Origin: Mongoliibacter ruber
GTDB taxonomy: Bacteria; Bacteroidota; Bacteroidia; Cytophagales; Cyclobacteriaceae
Assembly (NCBI RefSeq): GCF_003003005.1
Contig: NZ_PVTR01000005.1
Coordinates: forward strand, 62,001-126,000
Reading direction: 5' to 3'
DNA length: 64,000 nt
Positions within the stretch are counted from its first letter, which is position 1; each line of letters begins with the position of its first letter. Below the pieces are notes generated by a model. That model was not told the DNA's origin, did not search any database, and was given only the letters and a program-made list of their open reading frames with translations. Of the stretch, positions 53,196 through 62,187 are shown in pieces. The position numbers and the translations under genes are program-made.

Positions 53196-53360
53196 AAGAA
53201 GATTAATTTTGCCACTCACTTAATAGCGCAAGGGTTAGATCTTCGATTTACCCAGTCATTGTTAGGTCAGGAAAGCCCCAAAACCACTCAAGTCTACACC
53301 TATGTAACCACTAAGGGATTTGATCAGATTAAAAGCCCTTTGGATAATCTGGATATTTAA
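53196..53360 (+). pseudogene. C-terminal remnant of a tyrosine recombinase
   Basis: The frame reads KKINFATHLIAQGLDL, RFTQSLLGQESPKTTQVYTY and VTTKGFDQIKSPLDNLDI to TAA. This is the end of an XerD-like integrase: FATHL after the catalytic HxxR motif, LLGxxSxKTTxxYTxV with the nucleophilic tyrosine. The H-T-L-R-H motif and everything upstream are lost; INF joins FATHL where PHTLRHS would stand. It shows past insertion of a mobile element between addA and the STAND gene. Confidence 0.8.
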
Positions 53361-53623
53361 AAAATATCTTTAGTTTTATAGTAAATCTTTCCCCAATTAT
53401 AGAAGAAAGCATACCCTTTAGGGGTTATTTCCTCAATGATAGAAGAAAGCGAAACGTTGCATGCAAGGCTAAAAGACCGAGTTACTCAGAAATAACCTGA
53501 TTATAAAACTTGAAAAAACGAATAGAATATATTGGCTCATTGATTAAAGGTTGGAGCAAGAAAAAATTAGTTTTTGCCAACCCGCTTCTGCCCTTCGGGA
53601 CAGTTTGGGAAGCCAACGCACAT
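53361..53623. other. junction region left of the defence gene
   Basis: No gene seen. A 9-bp inverted repeat (GGTTATTTC at 53423-53431, GAAATAACC at 53489-53497) encloses 57 bp, and AATxATAGAAGAAAGC occurs twice, near 53395 and 53435. An open frame from 53510 or 53551 runs through here into the next repeat but looks non-coding. Confidence 0.4.
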
Positions 53624-53679
53624 TGCACACATTTGCAAATCGCACAAGCCGACCCTCAAGCCAAAATTTGCAAAAGAGT
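53624..53679 (+). repeat. cassette-like flanking repeat A
   Basis: This 56-bp stretch with GCACACATTTGCAAATCGCA, CAAGCCGACC and AATTTGCAAAAGAG matches the stretch at 59366-59416 beyond the end of the STAND gene in the same orientation, about 80 percent by eye. The pair brackets the 1878-codon gene. The left copy ends 34 bp before the start codon. Confidence 0.7.
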
Positions 53680-53712
53680 GCAATTTTTACCAACGCTCAA
53701 AATGAAGATTAT

Positions 53713-56700
53713 ATGGGCTTAAATACTGCACACGAAGGATATGAATATCAAGATTTATTAACTGCCTACTTCATTCTAGGTTGGATTCTTGAAGATGAAG
53801 AAAGTACTTTCTATATTGATAAAAAAGAATTTGATTCAGATAGATTTGATGATTTAACAATTATAAACAATAAAGGATTATTTAAAAGACAGATAAAGTA
53901 TAGTAGCTCAGAGAGTAATCATTCTTTTAAAAAAGAGGACTTATCAACAGATGGTTCATACAATTTAGCTATTGATGAATTATTTAATTCATGGAACAAC
54001 CATCCTGATAAGAGTATCCTTGACATTAGGCTTTGTTTAGCATGGAATGAACCTAAAGATGAATTGTTAAATATTCTGGATATTCAGAATAAGCAAAAAA
54101 CTTTCATAAACCACGATACTACTCTATACAGAGTAAACGTAGAAAAACTATGGCCAAAAAACAATAAGCCGATTGAAAAGTGGAGAAGATTTAGAACCAA
54201 ATCTAATGGTATTCAGCGAGATGAATTCGTAAAGTTTTGTGAAGCCTTTACAATAGAAATAGATTTTCCTAAATTTAGTTTAAGTATTTATGAACCTGGT
54301 CAATTGGAAAAAATTATATTAGACCAAGTTGACCGCTTAGGTATTGGTATTTTCCCAAATAATAAAAAAAGCAAAGAGGAATTTATTCTTTCACTTTCTG
54401 CTCTTATTAGGAAATCTCGTAGCAAGGGACTTCCGATTACAACAAAAGAAATATTTAAGCAATTCGAAATTATTACTGATTTTGGTTCAATAGAGCAAAA
54501 TTTCCCAATTGATGAACGTAAAAATATCCTAACAAAAGAGAATGTTACTTCAATCCTTAGGTTAGTTAATTCAGATAAAAGAATAATTTTAAAGGGAGAG
54601 CCAGGAAGTGGAAAGTCATGGTTTGTAAACAATTTAATAAGTGAATTAAATAGTAACAATATTAATACTGTAAAGCATTATTGCTATACAGACCTCCAAG
54701 ATAAATTTCAAAAAGAACGAATAAAGACCGATGTCTTTTACGGAAATATAATCTCTGAAATCCTTAATCTCTATCCAGAATTAAAGGAGAAAAAACGGCA
54801 CAGATATGCAAGTAGTTTATCTGAATTAAATATACTTATTGAAAATATAACTGAACCAACGGTTTTAATAATAGATGGACTAGACCATATTCAGAGAGTT
54901 TTTAATTACAGACCTTATAATGATTTAAGCATAAGTGAAATTGATATCATCAATGAGATTAATAAAATAAATATATCAGACAATTTATCAATTCTTGTAG
55001 CATCACAGCCTATAAAAGAATTGGGTGATATTCATAACTATACTCAGATATCAATACCTAATTGGGATATAGACGATGTAAAAGCTTTAATGTCCAAACT
55101 CCACCTTGATGATGAGGAATTTGACGATAAACATATATCAGAACTATTGCTAGAAAAAAGCTCTAGTAATCCCCTATACTTAACCTACTTAATTGAAGAA
55201 ATTAAATGCTTACCTCAAATAAATGTAGATGTTTTTAATTCGCTTCCATATTATTCTTACAATCTAAAAGAATACTATAGTTATATATTGGCAAAACAAA
55301 ACCTAAATAATGATGTCCCATTTGCTTTATCTGCGGTAAATTTTAGTCTTACGAAACAAGAGTTGAAGGAAATAACAGAATTAGGGGTATATGTAGATGA
55401 AACATTAGATTTATTAAAACCTGTTTTGAAACAAAACACATCTTCAAAAGGCTATATCATTTATCATGAGAGTTTTAGAAGATTTATATTAGAAGAATTA
55501 AAATCAAATGAAGTAGTAGAAAAAAGAATATTCCGCCCTGTAATAGATTGGTTTGATAGGTTGGATTTTTACTGTTATCCTAAAGCGTATCGGTATTATT
55601 TACAAGTGTTAACAGATGGAGGTTATTATGAAAAAGTGTTAGAATTTGTTTCAAAAGACTTCATTAAAAAATGTGTTTGCTCGGGGCATCCTTGGGATAT
55701 AATTAAAAATAATTATTACTTCTTTTCAATAGCTTGTGTAGAGGCAAAAGATGTAGAAAAAGTAATAATCCTGAATGAAATAAATAAAACGCTAGCAGGT
55801 ACAGAAGATTCATTTGAGGAAGCCTTTTTGTATTATATTGATGCATTTGGGTATAAAAATGGATATAAAGCAGTTTCAGAATATTTATTGTTTGAGAGTA
55901 AACCTACTTTAACAAAAAGACAAGGGTTGCAAGTTTGTTATTTAATTGACTCTAAAGGTGTTGTTGCTCCTTGGGAATACTATTCAGATTATTTTATATC
56001 TGGCAAGCCTATAAAATTAGACGATTTTAAATACTATTTAAGACTTCTCTTATATCAAAATAATTCAGAGAAATTAATTGATATAGCCAAAAAGATTAAA
56101 AAGAGAAAATTCACTGATTTTAAAGCTGTATTTATTAACGAGCTATCTTCTTTCAGACCTAAAACATTTGTTGATGAATTAATAAATAAACATGATATAA
56201 TTAGAAAAGTATCTGCTATTGTTGGTAACAAAAAAAGAAAAAAAGAAAATCTTCAACTATTAGGAGAAGAAATTTTAAAGTTTGAAAGCATTTTCGATAA
56301 TGAAGTTCCTAAAATAAAATTCTTCTTTAAGCAAATAGAAAGTCAAATTCATGATAGTGAGTCAATTGCAGTTGTGATTGATGTTTTTAAATCAAATAAT
56401 TGGTTCTATAATTGGCTGATTTATTTCATAAAAATTAAACAATTCAGGGTTTCAAAAACAGCTGATTCATTGGAACTTAGAAGTGCTTTTGATTTTCTTG
56501 CATATAATGTAGAGCCTTTTCAAGGTAAACCTAGAACTTGTGATTTATATTCTTTGCATGATTTTATTTATGAATCACTAAATGAAGGATTATCTTTTAT
56601 AAAAGAAAAAGAAGATTGGGTTTATATATTAAAGGTACTCGATAGAGTTAGTATTAAAACAACAACATATCTTCAAAACTCACCAGGAGGGCCAATTGCA

Positions 56701-59349
56701 ACTAATAATTTCTTTAAACTCCTCGTTGATAATATAAATGTAAACAATTCCACTTCTGTTATTGAATTATTGGTTGGACAATATGAACGAAATAAAGATG
56801 GGCAATTTCACGCATTTCTTTCTGAATATTGCTTTCAACTAGTAAAAGCATACGCTTTTGTTAATGACTCAGAGAAAATCGACCTATACTTCAATCAAGG
56901 TGTTGAATATGTTCTAGGGTATACATGGCGTAGGGATTTAACTCTTGAAGATTTGACCGAAAGTATTGTTGGTTTAAGTACGATAAACAATTCTTTAGGG
57001 AATGAATATATTTTAAAGCTGAAAGAATTAGTTGATTCAGTGGTTCAGCATACCGATGGAAAAGATACAAAGCATTTTCCTGTAGAATGGTTTGAGAAAT
57101 TTTATCAAATCAATCCTAAATATGCTTCTCTCTATTTACTTCATGAATTAGTAGGAACAAGATGTGATTGGCGGTTAGAATCTTCCTTGAAACATTTAAT
57201 TACAAATCCAGATGTTCAGATTAATGATTTGACTAAATGCTTTTTAAATCAAACAATGCTAGTTGAATCAGATGATGTATTTCTGATGGATTCTATTAAA
57301 TTGTTTGAGAAGTTAAAATTGCCAATAGCAAAAAATACTTTAGCAGCTTCAATTAATGCAAGGTTGTCAATAAAGCAGAACTCAGAACGTTCAAAGGATT
57401 TCCAAAATGAGATTAAAAAATACGCGAATGATTTAAAGCTGCCAAATTCTTTTGTTACTTCAAATACAATTGCTTCAAGTAGGAAATCTATAAGCATTGA
57501 CCCAATTGTGAAAATTAAAAGAGAATGTGTTAATAGAAAAGAATTTTCTGACATGTCTCTTTCTGAACTTTCTATTTATTTAAATGATAATCCAATTCTT
57601 GAAAAAGAGGTTCAATCATTAATTTATGTGTTTGATAGTTATCAAGTTCTTACTCCAGAAAGTAAAGATTTAATTGAGCATCTTGTAAGGAAGAATGAAG
57701 ACTATCATGACGAAAGAAAAATTAATATAACTCCAATTTTTGATTCTAATTCTGAACTATCTGTGTTTTTCTGGATAACACGGTTTGTTTATCAAAGAGA
57801 TGGATGGTTTAAAAGTTTGTCAAATTTAGGTGCTTTCCAAACAGCATATAAACTTAACCCCAATAAAAGCATTGATTTTTTATTTGAGTTATTAGCTTCA
57901 AATTTAAATCTAGGCTATAAACGTGTTTTTTCCGCAAATTTATTTAATGCTCTTACAAGTGTTGGTTATAATACATCACTTCTTGAGAAATCTTGGCTCT
58001 CAATGTATGAAATAATTGAGTACAGATTGCCTTCAAGAGAAACATATGATTGGGATAAGGTCCTTACTAATGACTTAAATATGGATATTGATGAAATTCA
58101 TATTTGTTTGCTGTTTTGTCGGTTTAAATCTTATACAGTTCAAAAGTACCATATTGTTTTATCAAGTATTTCGATTTTATTATTTGAAGATTCTCAAAAG
58201 TTGATAAAACCAATAAAATGGTTTCTTTTAAATCATGAATACTTTAAAAAATCTATAATTCTAGCTATACTGCAATTATTAGTTCTTTTTGAAGAGACAA
58301 CTAAGGGATACCTTAAAAACTTTGAATCCGAATTAAAATCAATATATCCTACTTATTATTTTCTAATTGATAGTTTAATTTCAAATGTATTTCATTTTAA
58401 GACTAAGTCTGTAGTAAAAGCCAAAGATGATTTAATATACCCCATTTCTACTGATGAATGCAATTGGTTTGAAGGACTGAATAAGAGACATGATACTCTA
58501 AAAAGAGCTGGGATTGATACTGAAAATATTTTTGGAAAGTTTAAAGCCACTTTTCAACGGAAGTATAGTGAGTATTTAGAAATCTATGGCAATCGCATGA
58601 GCGAAAGAATGGTTAGTAATATATATTTCTCGGACTATTTACTCGAACTTTTTAATACTGAATGCTATGAAAAGCTTAATTCATATACCAATACACAAGA
58701 TGTATTTGAAAGTTTAAAAATTGATATTAAGTCCATAATTGCTCAACAGCTTTCCATAGATATTAGACCTGATAGTTTAAAACGTGCGTCAAATTATGAG
58801 AAATATGCAGCATTCAATGAAGATATATATATTGATAAAAACGGATGGGTAAGAATTGCACACTTCGAACATGAATTGATTAAAAAGGAACATTATAAGC
58901 TAACCGATAGAAAGATTTTTGGAGGTGTAGTTTTTAATGAAGGAGAATCAATGGATTTCCCATATTCAGCATATAGATTAGAAATGGATTTATTGTGGAA
59001 TGAAAACTATGTTGATTTTCCAACAGAGAAGACTCCAATATTTTCGTTTATTCAAAATCAATTTCAATTTGAGTATTTTAAGATTCTGTGGTTAAATCCA
59101 TCAATTATGGAAGTTCTTGAACTTCGTTTAGGCGATTTTAGGGATGGCTTGATAGCTTACAATTCTAAAGATGAAGTAATTCTAAAATTAAAAACTTGGC
59201 AGACAGAATTTGTTGGCTCTATTGTAAATATTCAAGGAGAAATACCAAAACTTGATGGTTCTGAACTGGTAATGAGAGAAGATTACTTTAAAAAACTATG
59301 TGATATTTATAATGAAAAACCAAAATACTCTATATCAAGGACATTTTAA
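53713..59349 (+). CDS. nuclease-STAND NTPase, probable anti-phage defence protein (Avs-like)
   Basis: The 1878-residue protein starts at ATG 53713 (MGLNTAHEGYEYQDLL); the open frame upstream only reads through repeat A. Residues 5-90 look like a Cap4/DUF4297-type PD-(D/E)XK nuclease: E11 in GYEYQD, D46-D47 in RFDDLTI, Q60 and K62 in KRQIKYS. A P-loop ATPase follows: Walker A GEPGSGKSW with K301, Walker B VLIIDGLDH with D388 and D391, then SILVASQPIKELG. The remaining 1300 residues are predicted helices rich in Tyr, Phe and Lys, likely sensor repeats. Avs and related STAND proteins recognise phage proteins and then cut DNA. The gene is visibly richer in A+T than its neighbours, suggesting transfer. 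The sensed molecule is unknown. Confidence 0.75.
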   Translation: MGLNTAHEGYEYQDLLTAYFILGWILEDEESTFYIDKKEFDSDRFDDLTIINNKGLFKRQIKYSSSESNHSFKKEDLSTDGSYNLAIDELFNSWNNHPDKSILDIRLCLAWNEPKDELLNILDIQNKQKTFINHDTTLYRVNVEKLWPKNNKPIEKWRRFRTKSNGIQRDEFVKFCEAFTIEIDFPKFSLSIYEPGQLEKIILDQVDRLGIGIFPNNKKSKEEFILSLSALIRKSRSKGLPITTKEIFKQFEIITDFGSIEQNFPIDERKNILTKENVTSILRLVNSDKRIILKGEPGSGKSWFVNNLISELNSNNINTVKHYCYTDLQDKFQKERIKTDVFYGNIISEILNLYPELKEKKRHRYASSLSELNILIENITEPTVLIIDGLDHIQRVFNYRPYNDLSISEIDIINEINKINISDNLSILVASQPIKELGDIHNYTQISIPNWDIDDVKALMSKLHLDDEEFDDKHISELLLEKSSSNPLYLTYLIEEIKCLPQINVDVFNSLPYYSYNLKEYYSYILAKQNLNNDVPFALSAVNFSLTKQELKEITELGVYVDETLDLLKPVLKQNTSSKGYIIYHESFRRFILEELKSNEVVEKRIFRPVIDWFDRLDFYCYPKAYRYYLQVLTDGGYYEKVLEFVSKDFIKKCVCSGHPWDIIKNNYYFFSIACVEAKDVEKVIILNEINKTLAGTEDSFEEAFLYYIDAFGYKNGYKAVSEYLLFESKPTLTKRQGLQVCYLIDSKGVVAPWEYYSDYFISGKPIKLDDFKYYLRLLLYQNNSEKLIDIAKKIKKRKFTDFKAVFINELSSFRPKTFVDELINKHDIIRKVSAIVGNKKRKKENLQLLGEEILKFESIFDNEVPKIKFFFKQIESQIHDSESIAVVIDVFKSNNWFYNWLIYFIKIKQFRVSKTADSLELRSAFDFLAYNVEPFQGKPRTCDLYSLHDFIYESLNEGLSFIKEKEDWVYILKVLDRVSIKTTTYLQNSPGGPIATNNFFKLLVDNINVNNSTSVIELLVGQYERNKDGQFHAFLSEYCFQLVKAYAFVNDSEKIDLYFNQGVEYVLGYTWRRDLTLEDLTESIVGLSTINNSLGNEYILKLKELVDSVVQHTDGKDTKHFPVEWFEKFYQINPKYASLYLLHELVGTRCDWRLESSLKHLITNPDVQINDLTKCFLNQTMLVESDDVFLMDSIKLFEKLKLPIAKNTLAASINARLSIKQNSERSKDFQNEIKKYANDLKLPNSFVTSNTIASSRKSISIDPIVKIKRECVNRKEFSDMSLSELSIYLNDNPILEKEVQSLIYVFDSYQVLTPESKDLIEHLVRKNEDYHDERKINITPIFDSNSELSVFFWITRFVYQRDGWFKSLSNLGAFQTAYKLNPNKSIDFLFELLASNLNLGYKRVFSANLFNALTSVGYNTSLLEKSWLSMYEIIEYRLPSRETYDWDKVLTNDLNMDIDEIHICLLFCRFKSYTVQKYHIVLSSISILLFEDSQKLIKPIKWFLLNHEYFKKSIILAILQLLVLFEETTKGYLKNFESELKSIYPTYYFLIDSLISNVFHFKTKSVVKAKDDLIYPISTDECNWFEGLNKRHDTLKRAGIDTENIFGKFKATFQRKYSEYLEIYGNRMSERMVSNIYFSDYLLELFNTECYEKLNSYTNTQDVFESLKIDIKSIIAQQLSIDIRPDSLKRASNYEKYAAFNEDIYIDKNGWVRIAHFEHELIKKEHYKLTDRKIFGGVVFNEGESMDFPYSAYRLEMDLLWNENYVDFPTEKTPIFSFIQNQFQFEYFKILWLNPSIMEVLELRLGDFRDGLIAYNSKDEVILKLKTWQTEFVGSIVNIQGEIPKLDGSELVMREDYFKKLCDIYNEKPKYSISRTF

Positions 59350-59365
59350 ACATCCCACACAGCCA

Positions 59366-59416
59366 AGCACATTTGCAATTGCACAAGCCGACACGCATTC
59401 AAAAATTGCAAAAGAG
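59366..59416 (+). repeat. cassette-like flanking repeat B
   Basis: Matches repeat A at 53624-53679 in the same orientation: AGCACATTTGCAATTGCACA, AGCCGACACG, AAATTGCAAAAGAG. It begins 17 bp after the stop of the STAND gene. Confidence 0.7.
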
Positions 59417-59553
59417 CTTGTTTGTTTGCCATTGCTTTTTTGCCGACCCTAAAAACTAATTTTTTCGGGAACAGCAGTACTTCGATTGAGCGGATTGATG
59501 ATTGTAAAGTACTGATAATTAGCTGATAATGATTAAAGCTCAGCATACAACAC

Positions 59554-59663
59554 GGTATATAAAACATTTGGCGAATAGTGCTAATTTTAAGGCTGTTACA
59601 TTTAATAAAAATTGTAGCGGTTTGACAGGTTTGCTCTACGAAATGCCAAACGTTTCATATACC
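59554..59663. repeat. 110-bp inverted repeat with attC-like architecture
   Basis: GGTATATAAAACATTTGGC (59554-59572) pairs with GCCAAACGTTTCATATACC (59645-59663), 17 of 19 positions, around a 72-bp centre. The pairing can extend outward through CAACACG and CCGTTG with a small bulge. A bulged two-part stem of this size between two genes resembles integron attC sites, but the ends do not fully match RYYYAAC and GTTRRRY. The surrounding gap 59418-59788 holds no gene; TGCGGAGAA occurs three times just before the Fic start. Confidence 0.5.
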
Positions 59664-59788
59664 AAACCGTTGGCCCCAAGCAAAAAAACGATAGTGCGGG
59701 TATTAACCTTCTTAATCTATGCAATAATTGCGGAGAAAGATTCTTTTGCGGAGAATAAGCAGTATATTTGTCGCACAAATTGCGGAGA

Positions 59789-60901
59789 ATGAATATTTAT
59801 ATACACGAAAAAGAAAACTGGACTGACTTCACTTGGGACAATAAAAAAGTGATGATAAAACTTGGTGAAGTTAGAAATCTACAAGGAAGACTATTCGGTA
59901 AAATGGAATCGCTTGGTTTCGATTTACAAAATGAAGCGGTATTAAACACCCTTACTTTGGATGTTATTAAGTCTTCAGAAATTGAAGGTGAATTTTTAGA
60001 TATTGAACAAGTGCGTTCTTCAATTGCACGTCGGTTGGGAATTGACATTGCAGGAGCAGTGGAGTCGGAACGTCGCATTGACGGGATAGTTGAAATGATG
60101 CTTGACGCTACTCAAAGATATGATGTGCCTTTGAGCAAAGACAGATTATTTGGTTGGCATGCAGCACTGTTCCCTTCAGGATGGAGCAATCTATATAAAA
60201 TTACAGTTGCCGACTGGAGAAAAGATACGAGGGGTCCGATGCAAGTTGTGTCAGGTCCTATGGGAAAAGAAAAAAATCACTATCAAGCTCCAAGTTCAGA
60301 CAGAATAGAACCAGAAATGAACAGATTCTTGGACTGGTTTGAAAACGAGCATGAAATAGATTTAGTTCTTAAGGCAGCTATTGCTCATTTGTGGTTCGTG
60401 ACAATTCATCCATTCGACGACGGAAACGGAAGAATTACAAGAGCAATTACAGATATGACACTGGCACATTCTGACAAAAGTGTCAGGCGATTCTACAGTA
60501 TGTCTGCACAAATTAGAGTTGAAAGGAAACAGTATTATGAAAAACTTGAAAAAACACAAAAAGGAAATTCAGACATTACAGAATGGATTTTATGGTTTTT
60601 GCAATGTTTAATAAATGCTATTGACTCCACCGAAGAAATTTTATCGAAAATACTTCACAAAGCAGAATTTTGGAAAAACCATTCTACCACGATTCTCAAT
60701 GATAGACAGCTAAAAATAATAAATAGACTGCTTGATGGATTTGATGGGAAGTTGACGACATCGAAATGGGCGAAAATTAACAAGTGCTCACAGGATACTG
60801 CTCTTCGAGATATTCAAGATTTAATGAAGAAGGATATTTTACAAAAAGAAGCAAGCGGTGGAAGAAGCACAAATTACGAACTGAAAAATGCCAAGCAGTA
60901 A
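59789..60901 (+). CDS. Fic-domain protein (class II, DUF4172 N-terminus)
   Basis: From the ATG at 59789 (MNIYIHEKENWTDF; a TTG 21 bases earlier is less likely) the product has 370 residues. The N-terminal helix carries the inhibitory motif SSEIEG (S62 to G67), the Fic core has HPFDDGNGR (H207 to R215), and a winged-helix ends the protein (LTTSKWAKINKCSQDTALRD, GGRSTNYEL). Fic proteins usually transfer AMP from ATP to a hydroxyl on a target protein. All catalytic residues are present, and the N-terminal inhibitory helix should hold activity down. It may be a second defence or toxin-like gene of the island, or a regulator. Confidence 0.9.
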   Translation: MNIYIHEKENWTDFTWDNKKVMIKLGEVRNLQGRLFGKMESLGFDLQNEAVLNTLTLDVIKSSEIEGEFLDIEQVRSSIARRLGIDIAGAVESERRIDGIVEMMLDATQRYDVPLSKDRLFGWHAALFPSGWSNLYKITVADWRKDTRGPMQVVSGPMGKEKNHYQAPSSDRIEPEMNRFLDWFENEHEIDLVLKAAIAHLWFVTIHPFDDGNGRITRAITDMTLAHSDKSVRRFYSMSAQIRVERKQYYEKLEKTQKGNSDITEWILWFLQCLINAIDSTEEILSKILHKAEFWKNHSTTILNDRQLKIINRLLDGFDGKLTTSKWAKINKCSQDTALRDIQDLMKKDILQKEASGGRSTNYELKNAKQ

Positions 60902-60905
60902 CATT

Positions 60906-61061
60906 TTGAAAAACAGCTTAGGAAAAATAATATTCTTTATCGCACTCATGCCTGTATGCAAAAACATTCGTGGACAAGAGGTGAATGAAAATTATATGCT
61001 GTTTTCTCAATCAAATTATATTACATTGCCCAAACCGCCCCCCCTACTTCAACCTTTTTAA
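60906..61061 (+). CDS. possible small exported protein or gene remnant
   Basis: A 51-codon frame from a TTG overlapping the Fic stop region gives LKNSLGKIIFFIALMPVCKN then IRGQEVNENYMLFSQSNYIT and LPKPPPLLQPF. The first 20 residues look like a signal peptide. There is no good ribosome site, and the proline-rich end looks like random sequence, so it may be the start of a gene cut at the island edge. I would not rely on it. Confidence 0.25.
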   Translation: MKNSLGKIIFFIALMPVCKNIRGQEVNENYMLFSQSNYITLPKPPPLLQPF

Positions 61062-61103
61062 AAATAAATCCTGACCAAATTTTATTTTTCTAATGCATTT
61101 GCC

Positions 61104-61111
61104 TAAATTTG
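61104..61111 (+). promoter_or_regulatory. -7 promoter element of the DUF177-rpmF operon
   Basis: TAAATTTG matches the Bacteroidota TAnnTTTG element, 26 bases before the start codon at 61137. The leader then contains GAGGGAGGAATC directly before ATG, an unusually strong Shine-Dalgarno sequence for this phylum. Confidence 0.6.
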
Positions 61112-61136
61112 CGGTCTTGAATTAGAGGGAGGAATC

Positions 61137-61703
61137 ATGAAATTCTTAAGAACGTATGATATCGACATCATCAAACTTAATGAAGGTAAGCATACTTTTG
61201 AGTTTAGTGTAGGTTATGAGTTCTTTAAATTCTACGATGCCACCGATTGGGTCAACGGAGCCAATCTCAAAGTAAGCGTGCATCTTCTAAAGACCGCATC
61301 ACTTATGGAAGCTAATTTTGAAATCGTGGGTACTCTTGGATTGACATGTGACCGAAGCTTAGAAGACTTCGATTATGAGTTTGATCATAAGGAGTTTGTA
61401 CTTTATAAGTATGGACCTATAGAACAAGAAATCAGCGAGGATGTATTGATGATCACAAGGGACACCCCAAGCATCAATGTCGCCCAACTGATATATGAAT
61501 TTATACTTTTGGCTATCCCGGCCAAAAAAATTCATCCTGATTACCATGATGATGACGATGATGAATTTGATGAGAGCGAGGGAGAAGTAGTGTATGTGTC
61601 TGATGAAAGCAAGAGAGACATCGCCGACGAAGATCAAGCTCAAAATACAAAGCCTGTAGACCCGAGATGGGAAGTATTAAATAAATTAAAGAAAAAAGAT
61701 TAA
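61137..61703 (+). CDS. DUF177 (YceD-like) protein
   Basis: The 188-residue protein belongs to the family encoded next to rpmF in most bacteria. It has TLGLTCDRSLEDFDYEFDHK in the middle, where other members carry a CxR-type core, an acidic stretch DDDDDEFDESEG, and the family end motif PVDPRWEVLNKLKKK. YceD is linked to 23S rRNA or large-subunit maturation. It is the first gene of the operon, 17 bp before rpmF. Confidence 0.92.
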   Translation: MKFLRTYDIDIIKLNEGKHTFEFSVGYEFFKFYDATDWVNGANLKVSVHLLKTASLMEANFEIVGTLGLTCDRSLEDFDYEFDHKEFVLYKYGPIEQEISEDVLMITRDTPSINVAQLIYEFILLAIPAKKIHPDYHDDDDDEFDESEGEVVYVSDESKRDIADEDQAQNTKPVDPRWEVLNKLKKKD

Positions 61704-61720
61704 TCTAAAATAGCATAGAG

Positions 61721-61912
61721 ATGGCACATCCTAAACGCAAAATTTCGAAAACCAGAAGAGACAAAAGAAGAACTCACTATAAGTTGACAGCTCCTGGCTT
61801 GGCACAATGCCCAACTACCGGTGAATTCCACCTACCACATAGAGCATATTGGTTGGACGGTAAACTGTACTACAAAGGACAGGTTATCATGGAAAAAGAA
61901 GTTCTTGCTTAA
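61721..61912 (+). CDS. rpmF: ribosomal protein L32
   Basis: The 63-residue protein starts [20 protein letters not shown], the standard L32 start, followed by [20 protein letters not shown]. Only one cysteine is present, so the four-cysteine zinc site of some L32 proteins is absent, as in C-minus types. It lies in the typical context with DUF177 upstream and fabH downstream. Confidence 0.96.
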   Translation: MAHPKRKISKTRRDKRRTHYKLTAPGLAQCPTTGEFHLPHRAYWLDGKLYYKGQVIMEKEVLA

Positions 61913-61936
61913 TTATTACACAAAAGGCCTTTTGAT

Positions 61937-61973
61937 AAAATCCACCCTGATTTGTTTCAGGGTGGATTTTTTT
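61937..61973 (+). terminator. terminator after rpmF
   Basis: TCCACCCTGA pairs with TCAGGGTGGA around TTTGTT, followed by seven T. It lies 25 bases after the rpmF stop. fabH thus probably has its own promoter in the 214 bp that follow. Confidence 0.85.
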
Positions 61974-62187
61974 GTTCATTAACCTCAGATTGCAGTTGAT
62001 ATACGCTTTATCAACCTGAGACAATCTGCCTTAAATACCAAAAAGCTTTGGTGAAAAAGGACATTTTAGATAATTTTGACGCCTTGGTTTGTCTGGAAAT
62101 AAGCGTTTACATGACCGACCAACCTTAAAACACTAAATGCCAAACATTTAGACTTACACTTTCCGTTTGGCAACAAACCACTGATTA

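Noticed and set aside
53551-53712. 54-codon N-terminal extension of the STAND protein
   Set aside because: It is read from repeat A and has composition unlike the rest; the nuclease domain starts right after the ATG at 53713.
59529-59792. 87-codon frame between the STAND and Fic genes
   Set aside because: It runs through the 110-bp inverted repeat and has no ribosome site or recognisable domain.
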